This document shows, piece after piece, positions 1 through 9,009 of a stretch of 64,000 bases of DNA. The number at the start of each line of letters is the position of its first letter. Position 1 is the first letter of the stretch. The stretch comes from Nostocoides sp. HKS02 (GTDB lineage: Bacteria > Actinomycetota > Actinomycetes > Actinomycetales > Dermatophilaceae). A model generated the notes under the pieces. The model saw nothing but the letters and a program-made list of their open reading frames with translations, did no database searches and had not been told where the DNA came from. A program made the translations under genes and the position numbers. The stretch covers positions 1,612,001 to 1,676,000 of the forward strand of contig NZ_CP046121.1 in NCBI RefSeq assembly GCF_009707485.1. Reading direction: 5' to 3'.

Positions 1-177
1 CAGGACCACGTCGACCGCGGTGCGCTGCAGGGCATGGAGCGCCGCCTGGCTGGTGGTTGCCGTCGCGGCGACGGTGAAGCCGGGCACGCGCTCGACGTAT
101 GCCGTGTGGGCTTCGAGCGCGACCGGTTCGTCCTCGACGACCAGGACCCGCAGCGCCGGCCCGCCCTGGTCAGGCAC
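1..177 (-). CDS. Response regulator, N-terminal fragment (CitB/DctR type)
   Basis: The gene runs off the left edge, so only the first 59 codons are visible. From the GTG at 177 the product starts PDQGGPALR and continues RVLVVEDEPVALEAHTAYVE, the first strand and acidic pocket of a CheY-like receiver. The visible part ends in VDVVL, just before the expected phospho-acceptor Asp. The start lies inside the end of the histidine kinase gene (8-bp overlap), so the two are co-translated as a two-component pair. The output domain is not visible; a CitB/DctR helix-turn-helix is expected from the kinase type. By position the pair may control the divergent dicarboxylate carrier gene at 1914. Confidence 0.8.
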   Translation of the reverse strand, partial: MPDQGGPALRVLVVEDEPVALEAHTAYVERVPGFTVAATATTSQAALHALQRTAVDVVL

Positions 178-1787
178 GGGCCCGTTCCTCGACGGGCAGG
201 CGCACGGTGAAGCGCGCCCCGGGCGGCCCCGAGACCTCCAGGCTCCCGCCCAGCCGCGACACCGACTGCGCGACGAGGGCCAGGCCGATGCCGCGCCGGC
301 CCGCGCTGCCCTGGGCCTTGGTGGAGTAGCCACGGCGAAAGGCCGCGTCGACCGCCTCAGGCGGCAGGCCCGGGCCCGAATCGGCCACACTGAGCACCAC
401 GCAGGCACCGTCGAGCCGGGACGCGACCTCGACCCACCGCTCGCCCCCTGACGAGGCCACGGCGTCGAACGCGTTGTCGATGAGGTTGCCGACGATCGTC
501 ACCACGTCGCGGACCGGTGCCGTGTGGGGCGGCCAGACGGCGTCCGGTGCGATCCGCAGGTCGATCCCCCGCTCGCTCGCCTGGGCGGCCTTGCCCAACA
601 GCAGCGCGGTGAGCGCCGGCTCGGCCACCGCCCCGACGACGCGGTCCGTCAGCAGCTGGGACAGCTGGAGCTCCTCGGTGGCGAACGAGAGCGCACGCTC
701 GGGGTGGCCCAGCTCGATGAGCGACACGATGGCGTGCAGCCGGTTGGCCGACTCGTGGGCCTGCGAGCGCAGCGCCTCGGTGAGACCGCGGGCAGAGTCG
801 AGCTCGCCGGTGAGGTGCTCGAGGTCGGTGCGGTCGCGCAGCGTGGCCACGAAGCCGAGCGCGCGACCCTCCCACTGCGCGCGGGCCTTGTTCAACACCA
901 GCACCCGCGCGGCCGTGACGTGGAGCTCGTCCTGACGGGGCTCGGCGTCCGTGAGGGCCGCCACGAGGGGGAGCCCCCAGCCCCAGGTCCGCCACGCGCC
1001 GTCCTGCGGCGTCGTCGGGCAGTCCGAGCAGCCGCACGGCCTCGTCGTTCGCGAGCAGCAGCCGGCCGTCGAGGTCGGTGAGGATCAGTCCCTCGGTCAC
1101 CGCGTGGAGGACGGCGTCGTAGTACTCGACCATTTCCTGGAGCTGGCGCTCACCGAGCCCGTGCGTCTGCCGTCGGATCCGGCGTGCGACGAGCCCGGTC
1201 CCGAGGCCGGAGAGCAGGGCTGCGGCGAGCCCCGCGAGCAGGATCACCGGCAGCTGGCCACGCAGCTGCTCGCTGACCGCGGTCTCACGGATGCCGACCG
1301 CGACCAGGCCGACGACGCTGCCCCGGGCGTCGCGCACCGGAACGACGACGCGACGCGACGGCCCCAGCGTGCCCGTGTAGTCCTCGACGACGATGCCACC
1401 GGCGCGCGCCGCCTCGATGTGCCCGAGGAACGGCTTGCCGATCTGCGAGGGGTCCGGGTGGGTGTACCTGATCCCCTGTGGGCTCATGACGACGACGAAG
1501 TCGGTGTGCGTCTGCCGGAGGACCTGCTCGGCGAACGGCTGGAGCCCGCTCCTCGCCGCGCCCCCCAGGACCCCGCTGACGACCAGCGGGGTGCTCGCGA
1601 CCGTCTCCGCGACGGCCGTCGCCCGAGAGGTGGCCTCCTGTCGTCCGGCCCGTTGGGTCTGGGCATACGCCGCGACGGTGCCGACGACGACCACCAGCAG
1701 GGCCACCAGCACCTGCAGCGCGAAGGTCTGCCCGGCGACGCTCCACCGCGCCGGCGCACGCACCCATCGGGCCGCGCTCACCGGCAT
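170..1787 (-). CDS. Sensor histidine kinase, CitA/DcuS family, with apparent frameshift
   Basis: The product is a membrane sensor kinase. From the ATG at 1787 there is one membrane helix near residues 24-42, an extracytoplasmic sensor domain with the typical TDFVVVMSPQGIRYTHPDP stretch, a second helix near 177-200, and a PAS domain (TEGLILTDLDGRLLLAND). Reading then shifts frame. The second frame carries the SpoB-type dimerisation helix with its His (SQAHESANRLH) and the ATPase N box (GNLIDNAFDAV) and G boxes (DSGPGLP, GIGLALV). The break maps to a five-G run at 967-971 (five C on the coding strand); removing one base joins the frames and gives about 538 residues, normal for the family. It is either a sequencing error or a recent mutation. 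DcuS/CitA kinases sense C4-dicarboxylates or citrate, which fits the divergent DctA-type carrier. Confidence 0.85.
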
Positions 1788-1913
1788 ACGAGCCGCCGAC
1801 GCGGGCCGAACTCAATGAACACAACGGTGACCCTAGTCACCCCGGTGGCCCAGTCTCGTGGCTTGTTCAGCTCTCCCTGGCAATCGCCCGGGACCAACCT
1901 CCTGGAGAACACC

Positions 1914-3464
1914 GTGACCCGCAGCGCCGACACTGTCGTCGACCGCCCCGCCCCGAGGCGCGACCGCACGCACTTCCTCTACCTCGCCGTCATCGTGGCG
2001 ATGATCCTGGGCATCCTCGTCGGATTCGCCTTTCCCGAGTTCGGTGTGCAGCTCAAGTGGCTCGGCACCGGCTTCGTCAACCTCATCAAGATGATGATCA
2101 CGCCGATCATCTTCTGCACCATCGTCCTGGGCATCGGCTCGGTGCGGAAGGCCACCCAGGTGGGCAAGGTCGGCGGGCTCGCGCTGGCCTACTTCCTCAC
2201 CATGTCGACGGTCGCCCTGGCGATCGGCCTGGTCGTCGGGAACCTCATCCACCCTGGCGCAGGCCTGCACCTGACCAAGGAGCTCGCTGCCAGTGGGCAG
2301 AAGCAGGTGGGGGCGGCGCACACCAGCACCGCCGACTTCATCCTCGGCCTGATCCCCGACACGCTCGTGTCCTCGCTGACCGCTGGGTCGGTCCTGCAGG
2401 CACTCCTCGTCGCGCTGCTCGTCGGCTTCGCGTTGCAGAAGATGGGACGCACCGGCGAGCCGATCCTGGCCGGTATCAAGCACTTCGAGCGGCTCGTCTT
2501 CCGCCTCATGGCGATGATCATGTATGCCGCGCCCATCGGTGCCTTCGGCGCGATGGCGGCCGTGGTGGGCGCCACCGGGTGGAAGGCCCTGCAGAGCCTG
2601 GCCATCGTCATGGTGGCGTTCTACATCACGTGCGCGTTGTTCGTCTTCGTCGTCCTCGGCTCGATCCTCAAGCTCGCCACCGGCGTGAACGTGTTCGCGT
2701 TGCTGCGCTACCTCGCCCGCGAGTTCCTGCTCATCCTGTCGACGTCGTCCTCGGAGTCGGCGCTGCCGCGGCTCATCGCGAAGATGGAGCACGCCGGGGT
2801 CTCCCGTCCGGTGGTGGGCATCACGGTGCCGACCGGGTACTCGTTCAACCTCGACGGCACCGCGATCTACCTGACGATGGCCTCGCTGTTCATCGCCGAC
2901 GCCCTGGACAAGCCGTTCTCGATCGGCCAGCAGATCTCGTTGCTGCTGTTCATGATCATCGCCTCCAAGGGCGCCGCAGGCGTGACCGGGGCGGGGCTGG
3001 CGACGCTGGCCGGCGGCCTGCAGTCACACCGCCCCGACCTGGTCGACGGCGTCGGCTTCATCGTCGGCATCGACCGGATGATGAGCGAGGCTCGGGCGCT
3101 GACCAACTTCGCCGGCAACTCCGTCGCCACGGTCCTGATCGGCCACTGGGTCGGCGAGCTGGACCGCCCCCGCCTCGACGCCGTGCTCGCCGGCGACCTG
3201 CCGTTCGACGAGTCCACGCTGCTGGACGACGAGGTGCATGGTGCACCGCCCTCGGGGCCCGACGATGGGTTGGGTGCCACGACGGCGGTCCACACCACCC
3301 GGGAGCCGGCCGCGCAGCCCCCGCTGAACCACGTGACCGACTCCTGGCCAACGCCAGTGCCCCGGGCTCGCGCCGCCGCGTGGGCTCGGGGCATTCACCT
3401 GGGCTGGGAGCTGGGTGACGCCGCGCATCGGCGTCGTTCTCCCTGCCCGGCGTCGATCGTGTGA
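1914..3464 (+). CDS. dctA: C4-dicarboxylate/proton symporter, DctA family
   Basis: This is a secondary carrier of the DAACS (glutamate/dicarboxylate:cation symporter) family, 516 residues from the GTG at 1914. That start is preferred because GGAG lies 7 bases upstream; an ATG at 1815 is in frame but has no such site. Family signatures are clear: the serine-rich re-entrant loop STSSSESALPRL, PTGYSFNLDGTAIYLT, and NFAGNSVATVL in the last helix. Substrate is probably succinate, fumarate or malate. The last 60 or so residues after the usual end are hydrophilic and low in complexity, and have no family match I can name. The gene is divergent from the CitA/DcuS-type kinase, whose regulator may control it. 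Confidence 0.9.
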   Translation: MTRSADTVVDRPAPRRDRTHFLYLAVIVAMILGILVGFAFPEFGVQLKWLGTGFVNLIKMMITPIIFCTIVLGIGSVRKATQVGKVGGLALAYFLTMSTVALAIGLVVGNLIHPGAGLHLTKELAASGQKQVGAAHTSTADFILGLIPDTLVSSLTAGSVLQALLVALLVGFALQKMGRTGEPILAGIKHFERLVFRLMAMIMYAAPIGAFGAMAAVVGATGWKALQSLAIVMVAFYITCALFVFVVLGSILKLATGVNVFALLRYLAREFLLILSTSSSESALPRLIAKMEHAGVSRPVVGITVPTGYSFNLDGTAIYLTMASLFIADALDKPFSIGQQISLLLFMIIASKGAAGVTGAGLATLAGGLQSHRPDLVDGVGFIVGIDRMMSEARALTNFAGNSVATVLIGHWVGELDRPRLDAVLAGDLPFDESTLLDDEVHGAPPSGPDDGLGATTAVHTTREPAAQPPLNHVTDSWPTPVPRARAAAWARGIHLGWELGDAAHRRRSPCPASIV

Positions 3465-3556
3465 CTGACGCTACCCCGGAGGTTTCGCAGCCAAACTCCG
3501 TCGAATGCAGGAGAACCACGCATTCTGAGGCCGGTCCGCCTGGTCGGCGCGCGAGG

Positions 3557-3585
3557 ACGGGGCTGGCCCTACCGGCCAGCCCCGT
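3557..3585. terminator. Hairpin terminator between convergent genes
   Basis: A perfect 12-bp inverted repeat, ACGGGGCTGGCC and GGCCAGCCCCGT, with a 5-base loop. It sits between the ends of the dicarboxylate carrier and the LPMTG surface protein and could stop transcription from both sides. There is no clear T-tract, which is common in high-GC actinobacteria. Confidence 0.75.
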
Positions 3586-3606
3586 CGTCGAATGGTGTGC
3601 GCTGGG

Positions 3607-4467
3607 TCAGGCGCGCAGGCGACGGCGCGCCACCTGCAACAGGCCACCCACGGCCAGCAGGCCCAGCGCAGCGCCGGTCATCGGGAGTCCGTTGGTGCCG
3701 GTGCGGGCCAGGGTCGGAACAGCGCTCGCGGGGTCCGCAGCAGCGGGAGCGGCCGGTCGAGCCGGCGTCGGGAGGGCGGCCAGGAGCGTGAAGTCGGCGA
3801 ACCCGAAGCCAGCGGGGTTGTCCGGGGTGCCACACGCCACGACGGCCCCGGCGTCGCCGACGGTGACGTACCGGCCCGGCTTCACCGTGGTGGTCACCGT
3901 GACCGTGCCGTCTGCGGCAGGAGTCACGATCTGGTCGTAGAACGGCTGGTCGTTGTTGCCGCTACCGATGAGCACCTCTGCGCTCGGCGTGCCGGCGGGG
4001 CAGGCGCCGGTGACCGTGAGCTGGCCGCCGAGGTGGACCTTGGAGGGCGAGACCGTGACCGCGATCGGCCGCACCAGGGAGTCCTCGAGGATGCCGATCG
4101 CCGTGGAGGCGCTCCCCACCGGTGCCGCGGTGGGGTACTTGAAGCAGTCGACCGCCACGGAGGCAAGGCCGGTGGTGCCCTGGGAGACGTCGAGCGTGAC
4201 CCGGTAGGTCAGCGAGCCGGAGAGGTTGGCGGAGCCCTGGGTCAGCACGCTGCCGTTCTGGCTCACGGTGACCACGGCGGTGCGCGACCCGCTCGCGCAG
4301 CTGCCGGAGGCCACCAGCGGCTCGCTCGTGATCACGGCGTCACTGGGGTCCAGCGTGATGGTCGTCCCCGGTGCGGCCGAGGCGGCTGTCGCGCCGGCGA
4401 CGATCACTCCCCCGGCGAGGGCGGCGGCGGCCAGCGAGGCGCGCAGACGTGTACGGCTGATGAACAT
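3607..4467 (-). CDS. Secreted surface protein with LPMTG sorting signal
   Basis: The start is the ATG at 4467, with GGGGAG about 7 bases upstream; a further ATG at 4494 lacks a site. The 286-residue product has an N-terminal signal peptide (charged RTRLRAS, hydrophobic AAALAGGVIVAGATAA, cleavage near ASAAP). The body is rich in Thr, Val and Ser and looks like beta-sandwich repeats, with paired Cys (SGSCASG, VDCFKY, TGACPAG, VACGTP). A Pro/Ala-rich stalk leads to LPMTG, then a hydrophobic stretch and RRRLRA, a class of cell-wall sorting signal cut by sortase. No sortase gene is in the window. The function is unknown; it is probably an abundant wall-anchored protein. Confidence 0.8.
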   Translation of the reverse strand: MFISRTRLRASLAAAALAGGVIVAGATAASAAPGTTITLDPSDAVITSEPLVASGSCASGSRTAVVTVSQNGSVLTQGSANLSGSLTYRVTLDVSQGTTGLASVAVDCFKYPTAAPVGSASTAIGILEDSLVRPIAVTVSPSKVHLGGQLTVTGACPAGTPSAEVLIGSGNNDQPFYDQIVTPAADGTVTVTTTVKPGRYVTVGDAGAVVACGTPDNPAGFGFADFTLLAALPTPARPAAPAAADPASAVPTLARTGTNGLPMTGAALGLLAVGGLLQVARRRLRA

Positions 4468-4550
4468 GGTGAGTCTCCCCTGCAGATGGTCCAAATCGGA
4501 GCGAACCTACAGGAAACCCTCAGGTTGTGTGCGGTATTGGGTTTACGCCC

Positions 4551-5543
4551 TCACGGGCCGAGCCGGCCCCGCGAGCAGGTGCTGCTGAGAAAGGGCGCCA
4601 GAGCTGCTCGCGACCTGGCGTCCATGAAGGCCACCGGCACCTCCGTCGGCGAGAACCGCGCGGGGACCGTGCCCACGCGGCCTGCGGCCGTGGCCTGGTG
4701 CAGACCCCAGAGGAGACCGGTCAGGGTGACCAGTGAGCTGCCGCTGTCGCGGCGCAGCCGCGGTGCCGCGGACCACGCCATCTGCTGGGCGGTGAGCGGG
4801 TTCGCCACGGCATCCGCAAGCTGGCGCATGACCTGGGACGCGTGCGAGCTGCGCGTCGGGTCGGCAGCTGCATCCGGGACCCAGCGGCCCGCCCGCCGCA
4901 CCTCCGGATGCCGTGAGCGCACCCACGCGAGCGCCTGTGCGCCGCCGAGGTGGTGTGACCCTGCCGTGGGCAGGTTCAGTCCCGAGCCCAGGTCGCGGAC
5001 CGGCCCCTCGGTCGTGACGGTGATGCCTCCTGCTGCGTCAACAGCGTCGATCAGCCCCACGAAGTCGGCGATGACCACGTGGTCCACGCCCACCCCGAGA
5101 TCTCGGCACATGCTGTCGACCATGGCCTGCGGGCCGAGCTGGAGCGTCATGCCCACGCGATGTGGGTCGTGGTCGTGCGTGCCGACGTAGAGGTCGCGAG
5201 GCACCGACAGGAGGGCTGCGCCACCGTGCCCGCCCGTCCTGAGCAGGTAGATGAGGTCGGCGCGTTCGCCCTGGGCCTGAACGGGATCGGCATACCTCTG
5301 GCGGTCCGCGCCCTCGAGGCGCTGCCGGGAGTCCGACGCGAGCAGCAGGTAGACCTGCGACCCATCCGAGGTCGGGACATGCACCGCGATCGTGGGGATG
5401 CGCTGAACCACCACGAGCGCGTCGGTCAGCAGGGCGACCACCACGACCAGCGCGAGCAGGGACCCCACAGCCGCCAGTCGTACGGCGCGCGACGGCCGAA
5501 CAGGTGTGGGTGTGCGAGCTGCTGCGCGCCAGGGGCCGGGCAT
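4551..5543 (-). CDS. LytR-CpsA-Psr (LCP) family protein
   Basis: The 330-residue product starts at the ATG at 5543, 5 bases after the stop of the LuxR regulator. It has a short cytoplasmic N-terminus, one membrane helix (VGSLLALVVVVALLTDALVV), then an LCP domain outside the cell: YLLLASDSRQRL, ERADLIYLLR, ALLSVPRDLYV, and HLGGAQALAWVRSRH with conserved Asp and Arg residues. LCP enzymes move polymers such as teichoic acid or arabinogalactan from lipid carriers to peptidoglycan. The tight coupling behind a LuxR regulator suggests joint regulation. The C-terminal part after about residue 250 is less conserved. Confidence 0.85.
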   Translation of the reverse strand: MPGPWRAAARTPTPVRPSRAVRLAAVGSLLALVVVVALLTDALVVVQRIPTIAVHVPTSDGSQVYLLLASDSRQRLEGADRQRYADPVQAQGERADLIYLLRTGGHGGAALLSVPRDLYVGTHDHDPHRVGMTLQLGPQAMVDSMCRDLGVGVDHVVIADFVGLIDAVDAAGGITVTTEGPVRDLGSGLNLPTAGSHHLGGAQALAWVRSRHPEVRRAGRWVPDAAADPTRSSHASQVMRQLADAVANPLTAQQMAWSAAPRLRRDSGSSLVTLTGLLWGLHQATAAGRVGTVPARFSPTEVPVAFMDARSRAALAPFLSSTCSRGRLGP

Positions 5544-5548
5544 GGCGG

Positions 5549-8533
5549 TCAGTATCGCCTGTCCTCCCTCTCGTCGTTCGAGGTCGCCTCGGCGCGTCTG
5601 GTGGCCCAGGCTGCGGCCTCCACCCGGCTCGTCGTTCCAGACTTGCGCAGGATGTTGGAGATGTGGACGCTGACGGTCTTGTCGCTGATGAACAGCGCCT
5701 TGGCGATCTCGCTGTTCGAGCGACCGGCCACGACGTGGGTGAGGACCTCCTGCTCGCGAACAGTGAGCCCGGCCCAGGGCCGCTCGCCAGACCCCGACGG
5801 CGGGGCTTGGGCGACGGGGTCCAGGGCCAGGTGCGCCGCACGGGCCGTGGTCTCGACCGCTCGACCCAGGGGCACCGCACCGAGCTCCAGTGCGGTGGTC
5901 ATGGCGTCGCGCAGGAGCCCCGCGGCCTCGGCCCTTGGCCGGCCCGCCCTGAGGACGGCGCGCGCCTCGTGCGAGGCAGCGACCGCCGCCTCCCAGCGCA
6001 GCCCCGCCCGCCGGCACGCGCCGCGCGCGCAAGCCCAGGACTCGGCCTGGTCAGGCTGATCTCGCAGCCGTGCCAGCTCCGCCTCGTACAGGGCCGCACG
6101 GGCCGGCTGGATCAGATCGGCCTCGTTCCACGGGGCGAACATCGGTCTGTCGCTACTGAACGCGGCTGCCCTCAGGACGGCGGCGTGCTGGCCCTCCGCG
6201 ACCTCGGTTGCGTCGTCCTGGCCGCGGTCTCGACCGTCCTGCGCGAGGTCTGCCGCGGCCCGGGCAGCAAGCAGCACGAGCTCGTCGGCGTCGCGCGGAT
6301 CGGCCAAGCTCGCCGCCCTGACCTGCGCTTCCACGATGGCCAGGGCCTCCGCGGGGCGCCGTTGGGCGATGAGCAGCTCGGCCCGACCGAACGGGTACGT
6401 CGCCGTGCCGAGGTACTCGGTCGAGGAGATCTGCGCGGCCCTGGCCAGCTGGTCCTCCGCCCTCGCCAGGTCTCCCCGGCGGACGCAGAGGATGGCCATG
6501 GTGCAGCGGGCCACCGCCTCCCGGTGTCCCCCGTCAGCCGCCGCCAGGGATGGCCGCAGGCTCGCCTCGGCCCTGGCCCACTGGCCCAGGCACAGGGCGA
6601 AGTACGCGGCAGAGGTCAGCACGAACCGAGCCGCGGCCGGCGCGCCAGCCACGATCAGGTCGGTGCCTCGACGCAGGCCCGAGTCCAGCGCCGCCGCATA
6701 CTCGCCATGGACCTCGTGGAGGTTGTGCATGCCCAGGGCGGCATCGGTCATCTCGATCGCTTCGCCGCTGATCCGGGCCAGCTCGTACGCCTCCTCGAGC
6801 CAGCCCATGGCCACGTCCGTCTCGGGCCGGGTGAGGGCGCTCACGACCAAGGCCGGGATGACCGCGTCCGGGGAGCCCGTCTCCCTTGCGGTCCGCAGGG
6901 CGGCATCGGCAAGCTCACGGCCTCGTTGGTCACCTGCCCACCACTGCGTCCACGCGAGCTGCGAGTCGACGATGGCGCGCTCCGGCGTGCCGGGAAGGGC
7001 CTCGGCGATCTGCTCGGCCTCTCGCAAGGCGGGAGTGACCACCGTCCAGGCCAGGTGCTCGGCCTCGACCTGCATCCGATGTCGCAGCGTCAACAGTCGG
7101 CAGGCCACGCCGGGGCTGCTCGCCCGGTCGCACAAGGCCAGGGCCTGGTCGATCAGGTCGAGGGCCTGGTCCGGCTCGGCCACACCCTGGGCCGCGCGGC
7201 TCGTGCGCAGCAGCAACGCCACATACTCCTCGGGCGCCTCGGCGGCCGCACGCACGCGCGGCCACAGTCGGCAGGCCCGCCGAAGGTGCTCCAGACGCTC
7301 GGCAGCCCCCTGGAGCGCGGCCGCCGAATCCGCAGCCGCGAGGGACCAGCGGAGCGCCTCGCTCCACTCCCCTGCCTGCTCGTGGTGCCTGGCCACGTCC
7401 CCGGGCTCGGGTGCATCAGAGTCCGCGAGCACCTTGGCGTATGCCGAATGGGCCGGGGCGGGATCCGGGCCCATCAGGTCACTGGTCAGGACCTCGGCGA
7501 TCAGGGGGTGGCGAAACCACACCTGGTTTCCCTCGGGGTGGGCGAGCACCCCTGCGGCGACCGCCTCGGCGACCGCTTCACGCAGCTCGTCGCCATACCT
7601 CGAACCGTCGCCCAACAGGCCGACCACCCGCTCGACCAGCGAAACCGCCACTGGTCGCCCACCGATCGCCACGAGGCGCGTGACCTCGCGCGCCGGCTCG
7701 CTCAGTCCGTACCAGCGCACCAGCAGCGCGGCCCGCAGTGCCTCGGACACCTCGGCCGCCGACGGCGGACCTGCGGGCTCGCGGACCACCAGCTCGGTGA
7801 GATACGGGTTGCCGCCCGAACGCGCAAAGACCCGCGCGGCCAGTCCGCCGTCGGCGTCACGGCGACCCATCAGGGCCGCGACCTGGTCGGCCGTGTCCTC
7901 GGGTCCGAGCCGCTCCAAGTGGACTTCGCTCATCGCGAGGTTCCGCCGCATCTCAGCGAGCCACCCGTTGACCGGGTGCCCGTCCGGACGGTCCTCGTCC
8001 CGCAGTGTCGCGATGACGGCCACCGTCTGGGTGCGCAGCCCGGCAACCAGGAACGCGAGCAGGTCGAGCGTGGACGCGTCAGCCCACTGCAGGTCGTCGA
8101 TCACGAGGACCACCGGATCGCGCTGGGCAATGCGCAGCACTGCGGTGTCCATCTGGGTGAGCAGCAGCCCGGACTCCGGGTCCCCGCCCTGGGGAGCGCT
8201 GGGCAGCAGCACGCTCAGCGCGCCGAGGCCCGCGAGCACCTCGACCCGTTCCTGGTGGCTCGCGCCGGACAACCAGCCTTCGAGAGCGGACAGCACGGCG
8301 GCGAACGGCACTGCCGACCCCGAGAAGTGGACGCACGTCCCCCACAGCACCTGGCCGGTGAAGCGGGCACAGGCGTCGCGCACCAGAGCGGTCTTGCCCA
8401 CCCCGGCCTCGCCGTGGACGAGCAGGATGCTCGGCTCGCCCTGTGCTGCGCAGGCCAGCACCGCCGCAAGTCGCGTCAGCTCCTCGCTCCGCCCGACGAG
8501 CGGCACCGACTGCCCCGCTGACGGTGCACCCAT
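5549..8533 (-). CDS. Large LuxR-family ATP-binding regulator (LAL/MalT-like)
   Basis: This is a roughly 994-residue regulator. The AAA-type ATPase region is at the N-terminus: PLVGRSEELTRL, Walker A HGEAGVGKTAL, Walker B VLVIDDLQWAD. A long helical repeat region follows (tetratricopeptide-like, ligand or partner binding). The C-terminus is a LuxR/GerE helix-turn-helix: LTVREQEVLTHVVAGRSNSE, then IAKALFISDKTVSVHISNIL. The start at 8533 places the ATPase near the N-terminus as in the family; an in-frame ATG at 8638 would add 35 residues and is not excluded. LAL proteins are ATP-switched activators of metabolic or secondary-metabolite genes. The target here is unknown, but the LCP gene directly downstream is an obvious candidate. 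Confidence 0.85.
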   Translation of the reverse strand: MGAPSAGQSVPLVGRSEELTRLAAVLACAAQGEPSILLVHGEAGVGKTALVRDACARFTGQVLWGTCVHFSGSAVPFAAVLSALEGWLSGASHQERVEVLAGLGALSVLLPSAPQGGDPESGLLLTQMDTAVLRIAQRDPVVLVIDDLQWADASTLDLLAFLVAGLRTQTVAVIATLRDEDRPDGHPVNGWLAEMRRNLAMSEVHLERLGPEDTADQVAALMGRRDADGGLAARVFARSGGNPYLTELVVREPAGPPSAAEVSEALRAALLVRWYGLSEPAREVTRLVAIGGRPVAVSLVERVVGLLGDGSRYGDELREAVAEAVAAGVLAHPEGNQVWFRHPLIAEVLTSDLMGPDPAPAHSAYAKVLADSDAPEPGDVARHHEQAGEWSEALRWSLAAADSAAALQGAAERLEHLRRACRLWPRVRAAAEAPEEYVALLLRTSRAAQGVAEPDQALDLIDQALALCDRASSPGVACRLLTLRHRMQVEAEHLAWTVVTPALREAEQIAEALPGTPERAIVDSQLAWTQWWAGDQRGRELADAALRTARETGSPDAVIPALVVSALTRPETDVAMGWLEEAYELARISGEAIEMTDAALGMHNLHEVHGEYAAALDSGLRRGTDLIVAGAPAAARFVLTSAAYFALCLGQWARAEASLRPSLAAADGGHREAVARCTMAILCVRRGDLARAEDQLARAAQISSTEYLGTATYPFGRAELLIAQRRPAEALAIVEAQVRAASLADPRDADELVLLAARAAADLAQDGRDRGQDDATEVAEGQHAAVLRAAAFSSDRPMFAPWNEADLIQPARAALYEAELARLRDQPDQAESWACARGACRRAGLRWEAAVAASHEARAVLRAGRPRAEAAGLLRDAMTTALELGAVPLGRAVETTARAAHLALDPVAQAPPSGSGERPWAGLTVREQEVLTHVVAGRSNSEIAKALFISDKTVSVHISNILRKSGTTSRVEAAAWATRRAEATSNDEREDRRY

Positions 8534-8761
8534 GTGCGCAGTTTCCCGCCTCCCTCCACCGGTGTCACCCACCGCCGATGCAGGGTCGTGGCGGAGTTCG
8601 TGGTGGGGGTCGTGGTGGGCGCGGCTCCGAGAGGGCATCTGACGCGAGTCATCTGAGGGGGCTGAGCCCCGAACCTGAGGGGGCGCGACCGATGCGGCTG
8701 CGGAGCCTGCGGCGGGACGGTGAATCGGTCAGATCATCTCGACCCACCCGAGGAGCCCGCC

Positions 8762-8968
8762 ATGCACACCACCACACGCCACTCCCGTTGGGCCACCCAG
8801 GCCCTGGCCGGTGCGATCATCCTTGCCACGCTCAAGTCGGTGCCTGCCTCCGCTCAGGTCACCTACGACGACATCTGCCCGCTCACGCGGCTCGGGACTC
8901 AGCTGGTCAGGTGCGACAACCTCACCGGAAACGGCGCCACGGCACCGCTCTGGGTACCGCAGCGCTGA
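8762..8968 (+). CDS. Small secreted protein of unknown function
   Basis: A 68-residue product from the ATG at 8762, which has GAGGAG 7 bases upstream. The N-terminus looks like a signal peptide: TTTRHSRW, hydrophobic ATQALAGAIILATL, then a cleavage motif ASAQ. The mature peptide would be about 35 residues with two Cys (DDICPL and VRCDNL) that could form a disulfide. I do not recognise a family. The good ribosome site and clean secretion signal favour a real gene; its small size leaves doubt. The spacer 8534-8761 before it contains two near-identical TGAGGGGGC elements around 8653 and 8678. Confidence 0.5.
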   Translation: MHTTTRHSRWATQALAGAIILATLKSVPASAQVTYDDICPLTRLGTQLVRCDNLTGNGATAPLWVPQR

Positions 8969-9009
8969 GTCGACCAAGGAGCTGGGAACCGGCGCGGTAG
9001 GTTCGTCTG

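Noticed and set aside
951..1913. In-frame extension of the dicarboxylate carrier upstream of 1914
   Set aside because: The stretch is antisense to the histidine kinase, has shadow-like Arg/Asp-rich composition and no transporter similarity.
2057..3418. Long overlapping open frame inside the dicarboxylate carrier
   Set aside because: Product is Arg/His/Pro-rich and typical of a shadow frame in high-GC coding DNA.
5504..8521. A 1005-codon open frame on the plus strand opposite the LuxR regulator
   Set aside because: No recognisable domain; the opposite strand has clear Walker and helix-turn-helix motifs over the same bases.
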